Below, piece after piece: positions 59,301 through 64,000 of a stretch of 64,000 bases of DNA. The position numbers and the translations under genes are program-made. Each line of letters opens with the position of its first letter. The first letter of the stretch is position 1. This DNA comes from an uncultured Roseovarius sp. (lineage in GTDB: Bacteria; Pseudomonadota; Alphaproteobacteria; Rhodobacterales; Rhodobacteraceae): contig OX638333.1 in the NCBI GenBank assembly GCA_951812895.1, positions 2,956,001 through 3,020,000 of the forward strand, in the 5' to 3' direction. The notes under the pieces were generated by a model, which was not told the DNA's origin, did not search any database, and saw only the letters and a program-made list of their open reading frames with translations.

Positions 59301-60153
59301 ATATGAATGGACCGGTGACGCCGAGGATCAGGAAGAATCCGGCGCGTTTCTGCAACAGGCCTTTCTGGGCGCGTTGGGATTGATGTTCATTATCCTGTTG
59401 GCCCAGTTCAACAGCGTCTATAATGCGGTTCTGGTCTTGCTTGCGGTAGTGTTGTCCACCACCGGTGTGCTGATCGGGATGCTGGTGCTGAACCAGCCGT
59501 TTTCGATCATCATGACCGGCACTGGGATCGTGGCGCTGGCCGGGATTGTGGTGAACAACAACATTGTTTTGATCGACACCTATCAGGATTACAGCCGTTA
59601 TATGCCCCGGATTGAGGCGATTACCCGCACCGCCGAGGCGCGGATCAGGCCGGTTTTGCTGACCACAATCACGACGATGGCGGGCCTTGCGCCGATGATG
59701 TTCGGTCTGAGCCTTGACTTCATTGGCGGTGGTTACACGGTCGACAGCCCGACGGCTCTGTGGTGGAAACAGCTGGCCGCGGCGGTCGTGTTCGGTCTGG
59801 GGATTGCAACGGTTCTGACCCTGATCTTTACCCCTTCTATGCTGGCGCTGCGGATTTGGGCGGGGACTTATGTGTTGTGGATCGCGCGCCTGATGGCCAA
59901 GCTTTCAATGGGCCGCACCAGTCGTGCGGCACGTGACTGGGCGCTTGCGCGGGCGGCACGGCGCACCAAGGCACCTGAGATCATCTGGGATCTGGAGCCG
60001 ATGTATGCGCCACCCACTCCGGAACCGGTGGAAGAAGCACCGGAGCCGGAGGACCTACAGCTGGTGCCAACACACGCAGAGATCGATGCTGAACCTACGG
60101 ATGATGATCCGGATGGCGGGGGCGATGGTAAACCGCTGCGCGCCGCAGAGTAA
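56323..60153 (+). CDS. RND efflux permease (AcrB/MexB-like, enlarged)
   Basis: 1276 residues, about 230 longer than typical. Two 6-helix halves: VGLPKEGEPDIEIP, AVGMLVDGAIVVVEYADKR (TM4; one of the two Asp of the proton relay replaced by Gly, LVDG), and GTGIVALAGIVVNNNIVLID (TM10). Residues about 486-625 hold two additional hydrophobic segments between the halves, and the protein ends in an acidic, Pro-rich tail. It pumps drugs, bile acids or other hydrophobic compounds out using proton motive force. Starts with GTG 56323 inside the adaptor stop. Confidence 0.9.
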   Translation: MTGIVDWAASRARMVVAFIILSLLAGSLAYVGLPKEGEPDIEIPALFVSVSFPGISAEDSEKLLVKVMETELSDLDGLKKMTGTAAENYAGVALEFEFGWNKTKILADVRDAMTTAEADFPDGADKYTLTEVNFSEFPIIIVNLSGDVPERTMSRLAKNLQDKLEGLEPVLEAGIAGNREEMVEVLIDPLRLEAYNVTAGELISIVENNNQLIAAGEVESAQGAFSVKIPSSFDDTRDIYELPIKTNGDRIVTLADLATINLTFEDRAGTARFNGENTIALQVVKRKGFNIIDTAALVRETVAEAEADWPPQLRAAVEVGTSNDQSRIIASMVSQLEGSVLTAIALVMIVTLAALGIRPALLVGFAIPTSFLLCFALLALMGIAVSNIVMFGLILAVGMLVDGAIVVVEYADKRIAEGEGPMHAYVAAAKRMFWPVVSSTATTLCAFLPMLFWPGVPGQFMRMLPVTLIFVLSASLLVALVYLPVMGGVTGRIERWFDTRIRQIAQGFWLWHILVFPIAGLAVLLAGTAVPPLLEQVSAQFGAMDTTRIIGSVAPSLATAFVLMLGVVAFAAAGVAGVVAALLGVMALFRRVKYGTRWVGSKILPRRDTKVKSGYRRSPFGWFIHTIAANPVAPLVAFCAIFVFVGSVLFYFINNNNGTEFFVESEPENAIVYVQARGNLSIDQKDALVRQAENAVLEHPNVLTVFAFAGDGGLNNNTGGVQPPIDTIGQVQIEFVKWEDRPTVKETWFTIPLLGFEVKRDVSDPASDGNQTMQELTDVLQQIPGIRTEILALEQGPASAKPVHLRLKSDNWESLLDFTAEARAQFEATPGLTLIEDTLPLPGIDWQIDVDVEKAGRYGADVVTVGAMVQLITRGVLLGDMRVPSSTEEVDIRARLPEEDRVLSTLDTLKVRTDDGLIPLSNFISRKPVAKLAQIDRIDQTRFFDVKAAVQDGLTRVIADENGVESTAPMTPNDRIELITEWLESGVLPAGIEYEWTGDAEDQEESGAFLQQAFLGALGLMFIILLAQFNSVYNAVLVLLAVVLSTTGVLIGMLVLNQPFSIIMTGTGIVALAGIVVNNNIVLIDTYQDYSRYMPRIEAITRTAEARIRPVLLTTITTMAGLAPMMFGLSLDFIGGGYTVDSPTALWWKQLAAAVVFGLGIATVLTLIFTPSMLALRIWAGTYVLWIARLMAKLSMGRTSRAARDWALARAARRTKAPEIIWDLEPMYAPPTPEPVEEAPEPEDLQLVPTHAEIDAEPTDDDPDGGGDGKPLRAAE

Positions 60154-60229
60154 CGGGCCCCGTTCAAGCCAATGTGAATTGAGTGTGATTAGCGTTCGGT
60201 TACGCTGACCCTGTCGCGATGGAGGGGTC

Positions 60230-60736
60230 ATGAAAAAGCAACGGAAATCTGCCAGGCAAAAGACCAAGTCTAAAGCTGCTGCATCGGGCACGCCGGCGCA
60301 TGACCGCGGTCGCCGCGAAATGCTCCGGATGCTGCGCAATGGCGCGATTGGGATCGCAACCATCGGCGTTGCAGGTGTTTTTTCGGTGCGTGCGGTACGG
60401 GCAACAATGGCCGAACAAGACCTTAGCCAGGTGGGGCAGGGACGCCCCAGCATCGTTCAAATTCATGATCCGAACTGCTCTGTTTGCGCGGCTTTACAGC
60501 GAGAGACCCGCAAAGCGCTGAAGCATTTTGATGATGAAGCGCTGGATTTCTTTGTCGCCAATATCCAGTCAGATGACGGTGCCCGGTTTGCTGCGAAATA
60601 CGGCGTGCCTCATGTCACTTTGCTGTTGTTTGATAGTCAAGGCAATCTGGTGAATACCCTGCGTGGCCCGCAGGAGCGTGACGAGTTGCGAGATGTGTTC
60701 GAAGGATTCTTACGGGAACATTCGCAGGGAGTTTAA
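60230..60736 (+). CDS. Membrane-anchored thioredoxin-like protein
   Basis: 168 residues. Lys-rich N-terminus, one hydrophobic helix (about 37-55), then a thioredoxin fold with the CSVC redox pair (Cys83, Cys86; IHDPNCSVC) and GVPHVTLLLFD with the cis-Pro. A TlpA/DsbE-type role in periplasmic thiol handling is likely. It is 76 bp behind the RND permease; common transcription is possible but not proven. No partner named. Confidence 0.85.
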   Translation: MKKQRKSARQKTKSKAAASGTPAHDRGRREMLRMLRNGAIGIATIGVAGVFSVRAVRATMAEQDLSQVGQGRPSIVQIHDPNCSVCAALQRETRKALKHFDDEALDFFVANIQSDDGARFAAKYGVPHVTLLLFDSQGNLVNTLRGPQERDELRDVFEGFLREHSQGV

Positions 60737-60834
60737 GAAAAGTGGATTGGGATGTCAGCGGTGCTGTCATGTAGTGCTGCGTGCTTCGCCCTTGATTCCG
60801 TCTGGAAACTCTTTGAAGTATCGCAACAAATCTT

Positions 60835-62646
60835 TCACGCGGCCCGGTCGGATTGTTGTCTGTCCCACAGGCTGGCATAGCGCCCGCCTTTGGCCAAAAG
60901 CTCTGAATGTGTGCCTTCTTCGGCAATCCGGCCCTCTTCCAGCACCACGATCCGATCCGCATCGGCGATCGTCGACAGACGGTGCGCGATGGTGATCACG
61001 GTGCGCCCCTGACCGGCGCGCGCCAACGCCCCCTGAATGCCCTGTTCGGTCTCGCTGTCCAATGCGCTGGTCGCTTCGTCCAGTAGCAGGATGGGCGGGT
61101 TTTTCAACAACGTACGGGCAATCCCCACGCGCTGTTTCTCACCGCCTGAGAGTTTCAACCCGCGTTCGCCAACGGTTGTTTCATACCCATCCGGCAGGTT
61201 CATAATGAACTCATGGATCTGTGCGGCTTTTGCAGCGTTTTGGATATCATCAATGCTGGCGCCTTCACGACCATAGGCGATGTTGTAGCCGATCGTATCG
61301 TTGAACAGCACAGTGTCCTGCGGCACCACACCGATAGAGGCATGCAGGCTGTTCTGGGTGATGTCCCGCAGATCCTGCCCGTCAATTCGCAGGGCTCCGG
61401 CGTTTACGTCATAAAAACGAAACAGCAACCGTCCGATGGTGGACTTGCCAGAGCCTGAAGGGCCGACCACGGCCACGGTTTGGCCCGCCGGAACAGTCAG
61501 GCTGACACCTTTCAGGATTGGCCGCTCGGCCTCGTAGCCGAAAGATACATCATCCAGCTCAACGGTGCCTCCGTTCACCTGCAACGGCTTGGCATCCGGT
61601 TTGTCGGTGACATCCGGGTTTTGTTCCAGCAGTCCGAACATTTCGCCCATATCGACCAGCGACTGACGGATTTCGCGGTATACCGTACCAAGAAAGTTCA
61701 ATGGCATGGTGATCTGGATCATATAGGCGTTGACCATGACGAAGTCGCCCACAGTCAGCGCACCACTTTGGACACCCAGTGCTGCCATGATCATCACTGC
61801 TACAAGCCCGCCGGTGATCAGAACCGATTGACCAAAATTGAGGAAGGCCAGCGAATACGACGTTTGCAGCGCGGCTTGTTCATAGCCTGCCATCGCTTCG
61901 TCGTACCGATCAGCCTCGCGCTGTTCAGCACCGAAATACTTAACGGTTTCAAAATTGAGCAGGCTGTCGATGGCCTTTTGATTGGCATCGGTGTCCTGGT
62001 CATTCATCTGCTTGCGCAGCTTAACCCGCCATTCGGTGACCTTGAAGGTAAAGGTGACATAGGCGGCGATCACGCCAACCACGACTGCCAGATACCAGAT
62101 ATCAAACAGTGTCCACAGCACGATCCCGATCAGCAACAGCTCAAGGATCAGTGGCCCGATAGAGAACAGAAGGAAGCGAAGCAGGAATTCGACACCTTTG
62201 ACACCACGTTCGATTATCCGGCTCAAACCGCCTGTCTTGCGGGTGATGTGATACCGCATGGACATGGAATGTATATGGGTAAAGGTTTCGCGCGCCAGCT
62301 GGCGCAAGGCCCGTTGTGCTACGCGCGCGAAAATCACATCGCGCAGCTGTTGAAAACCAACATTCATCAGACGCGCAAGTCCATATGCCACGGTCAGGCC
62401 AACCGCCCCGGCACCCAGCATCCAAGCCGCATCGCGGCCATCGCCCGCCAACGCATCAACGGCGCCTTTGTAAAACAGCGGTGTACCCACGGCGATCAGT
62501 TTTGCCAGAAACAGCGCGATGATCGCAAGGATGACACGTTGTTTGACCCACAGCTGCCCGCGCGGCCACAGATAGGGCGCGACCCGGCGGATGGTGCGCC
62601 AGCCGTTTTGGGGCATTTCCGTTGTGGTCAGTTGTCTTCGGCGCAT
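60835..62646 (-). CDS. Atm1-type ABC exporter (heavy-metal/glutathione transporter)
   Basis: 603 residues: a six-helix membrane domain (about 40-330) followed by an ATPase with VVGPSGSGKSTIGRLLFRF (Walker A), LSGGEKQRVGIARTLL (ABC signature) and ILLLDEATSALD (Walker B). The size and TMD pattern (THIHSMSMRYHITRKTGGLSRIIERG, FGAEQREADRYDEAM) fit bacterial Atm1/HMT1 exporters that move glutathione-metal or persulfide conjugates. Functions as a homodimer. Convergent with the thioredoxin-like gene (98-bp gap). Confidence 0.92.
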   Translation of the reverse strand: MRRRQLTTTEMPQNGWRTIRRVAPYLWPRGQLWVKQRVILAIIALFLAKLIAVGTPLFYKGAVDALAGDGRDAAWMLGAGAVGLTVAYGLARLMNVGFQQLRDVIFARVAQRALRQLARETFTHIHSMSMRYHITRKTGGLSRIIERGVKGVEFLLRFLLFSIGPLILELLLIGIVLWTLFDIWYLAVVVGVIAAYVTFTFKVTEWRVKLRKQMNDQDTDANQKAIDSLLNFETVKYFGAEQREADRYDEAMAGYEQAALQTSYSLAFLNFGQSVLITGGLVAVMIMAALGVQSGALTVGDFVMVNAYMIQITMPLNFLGTVYREIRQSLVDMGEMFGLLEQNPDVTDKPDAKPLQVNGGTVELDDVSFGYEAERPILKGVSLTVPAGQTVAVVGPSGSGKSTIGRLLFRFYDVNAGALRIDGQDLRDITQNSLHASIGVVPQDTVLFNDTIGYNIAYGREGASIDDIQNAAKAAQIHEFIMNLPDGYETTVGERGLKLSGGEKQRVGIARTLLKNPPILLLDEATSALDSETEQGIQGALARAGQGRTVITIAHRLSTIADADRIVVLEEGRIAEEGTHSELLAKGGRYASLWDRQQSDRAA

Positions 62647-62736
62647 CCGGGGGTCTTTGCTAATGTTACCTGCGCACAGAGATAGGGTGCACGACTGGCA
62701 AAGACCAGAGCGGTTGAACGGGCAATACCTGCGACT

Positions 62737-64000
62737 CTATTGTGGAATACTGAACACCTGACCGGGATAGATCAGGTCTGGATTGCGGATCCGGTCTCGA
62801 TTGGCCTCGAATATGCGCACGTAAAGCGGGCCTTCGCCGTAGTTTTCGCGCGAAATGGCCCAAAGCGAATTGCCGGGCTGCACGGTGACAGCGCGCACTT
62901 TGCCGGGTTGATCCTCCTGCGACTGCAGGATCTCTTCATCTTCGCGCTTGAACGGGGTTTCAACGCGGGACGTGACATTGCCCTCGGTGTCGACCTCGTC
63001 AATGCGCAGGGTGTAGACGCCTGTGTCGACCTCTGGCAATTCAGATGTCCAGCTGCCACCGGGTTCGATGCGTGAGCTGGTGATCGGGGCATTGTCCAGA
63101 TAGACCCGGACAAATGCTTCGCCACGGCCACGACCGGAAAGCTGAACCTCGCCTTCGTCTGAATAGGTAATTGCATCAAGTGCCACCACCGACATCACAT
63201 CCGGTGCGGCATCGGATGTTGCGGGTTGAAGCACACGGACACCTGTTTCATTAGACAAAAGCACAACTTGTGAACTGGTCGTTTCTTCGACTTCGGCGAA
63301 TGTTTCAGGCTCAGAAACCGCTTCGGGAGCGGCAATGGCTTCGGGTTCTGCAGCCGTTTCGGGTTCAACGATGGCTTCAATCTCTGTCGTGTCTGGTTCC
63401 AGAGAAGCAACTTCGAGATCAGCAATTTCTGGTTCCGCGGATTCGGTTTCCACCACCTCAGGCTCAGCTATTTCGGTGATTGCTTCTTCAACAACAGTCT
63501 CGTCCAGTGCGGCGATTACGGTTTCGGTTTCAACCGGTTCTTCTTCAGCGACCGTTGCGACGACCGGGGCAATAATGATCTCGTCCTTGGACACCACACT
63601 TTTGCCGGAGTCGGGTGATGTCATCTTGAGCGACAGAACACGTGGCTGGTCACTTTGCTTTACATCCAGAAACTGGGCAAATTCACCGTTTGCTTCGGGC
63701 TGGAACGTGGCCAGCACCATCGTGTCGATCAGGATAGAGGTGTCCCAGCCCGGAGTGGCCTTGCCCGACACCAGCATTTGTCCGTTTGGTTCCAGACGAA
63801 AAGTGCTGATTGAGGGCGGTTCCGGCAGCACGGTTTGTGCCGTTTCGGGTTCCGGGCTGGTCTCAACTTCGGCTACCTCGGGCGTTTCCGGTTGTTCAGG
63901 TGACTGAGAGATATCCGGTGTGGTTTCAACCACTTCTGGCGTGGTTTCCGGTGCGACCTGTACCACAGGTTCCGGTTCTGGTGCATCCGGTGTGAAAACC
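62737..64000 (-). CDS. LysM-domain protein with a long acidic linker (5' end beyond the window)
   Basis: The frame is open to the right edge (421 codons seen). C-terminus: LysM domain VTVQPGNSLWAISRENYGEGPLYVRIFEANRDRIRNPDLIYPGQVFSIP (last about 50 residues), which binds peptidoglycan. Before it: an Ig-like or CarboxypepD-like segment (about 260-350) and a very acidic Glu/Pro/Thr/Val-rich linker (about 1-60 and 145-245). Typical of periplasmic proteins that hold a cell-wall-bound function in Rhodobacteraceae. The start is not in the window. Confidence 0.88.
   Translation of the reverse strand, partial: VFTPDAPEPEPVVQVAPETTPEVVETTPDISQSPEQPETPEVAEVETSPEPETAQTVLPEPPSISTFRLEPNGQMLVSGKATPGWDTSILIDTMVLATFQPEANGEFAQFLDVKQSDQPRVLSLKMTSPDSGKSVVSKDEIIIAPVVATVAEEEPVETETVIAALDETVVEEAITEIAEPEVVETESAEPEIADLEVASLEPDTTEIEAIVEPETAAEPEAIAAPEAVSEPETFAEVEETTSSQVVLLSNETGVRVLQPATSDAAPDVMSVVALDAITYSDEGEVQLSGRGRGEAFVRVYLDNAPITSSRIEPGGSWTSELPEVDTGVYTLRIDEVDTEGNVTSRVETPFKREDEEILQSQEDQPGKVRAVTVQPGNSLWAISRENYGEGPLYVRIFEANRDRIRNPDLIYPGQVFSIPQ

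Noticed and set aside
61480-62685. 401-codon plus-strand frame over the ABC exporter
   Set aside because: Antisense of an Atm1-type gene with full Walker motifs; translation looks like a mirror.
1-64000. tRNA, rRNA or CRISPR arrays
   Set aside because: No cloverleaf-like element, rRNA stretch or regularly spaced repeat was noticed; a tRNAscan or CRISPR search would settle this.

Overview
The window reads as a chromosomal segment of a marine alphaproteobacterium of the Roseobacter group (Rhodobacteraceae). The pointers are a heterotetrameric sarcosine oxidase operon (soxBDAG), a DctPQM TRAP transporter, an Amt transporter with a small membrane partner, CcmI, a Rhodobacter-type porin, cupins of the DMSP-lyase DddQ family, Rieske betaine-type demethylase and BKACE genes. 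All identifications are made by reading translated sequence and recalling family motifs; no database search was possible.

Layout. 1-6907 (minus): a secondary-metabolite or glycolipid locus with a stand-alone condensation-domain acyltransferase, a family-2 glycosyltransferase and a type I polyketide synthase that runs off the left edge. 7043-7932: an outer-membrane beta-barrel gene broken by a frameshift. 8456-13027 (plus): a TRAP transporter (dctPQM) and a DAO-family FAD oxidoreductase. 13124-14806 (minus): Amt transporter and a small one-helix protein.

15125-36639 is the metabolic heart of the window: two divergent operons around an rpiR-type regulator. The minus operon (26902 down to 15125, 11 genes) encodes a dimethylglycine dehydrogenase-like demethylase, an MDR oxidoreductase, three DddQ-like cupins, four enolase-superfamily (mandelate racemase/muconate lactonizing) proteins, a small cupin and a class III aminotransferase. 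The plus operon encodes RpiR, a Rieske oxygenase, Gfa-like and DsbA/HCCA-isomerase-like proteins, an Asp/Glu-racemase superfamily protein, a sulfotransferase-like protein, an aldehyde dehydrogenase and an FrhB-like iron-sulfur protein, followed by PPK2, a CMD protein and a BKACE enzyme. The most economical reading is catabolism of an N-methylated or sulfonium osmolyte (hydroxyproline betaine, proline betaine or a DMSP-like compound): epimerisation or elimination by the enolases and cupins, oxidative demethylation by the Rieske and DMGDH-like enzymes, then aldehyde and beta-keto acid processing. The enolase genes form two copies of a B-type/intergenic repeat/A-type module, which points to a segmental duplication.

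37118-41110: porin, two overlapping sulfotransferases and two small exported proteins. 41251-43684: dusA with a displaced 5' remnant. A roughly 1.4-kb insert carrying a Panacea-type (DUF4065) toxin-antitoxin pair lies between remnant and gene, with no integrase. 43750-48157: TauE-type exporter, PhyH-type oxygenase, EamA permease, then DUF1289, RuvX and CcmI on the minus strand. 48352-53511: soxBDAG. 53677-54450: an autoregulated-looking XRE repressor with a degenerate S24-like C-terminus and two near-identical operators. 55007-60736: RND efflux adaptor and permease behind a perfect TetR-like operator, plus a membrane-anchored thioredoxin-like protein. 60835-64000 (minus): an Atm1-type ABC exporter and a LysM protein cut by the right edge. 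I saw no tRNA, rRNA, CRISPR array or transposase.
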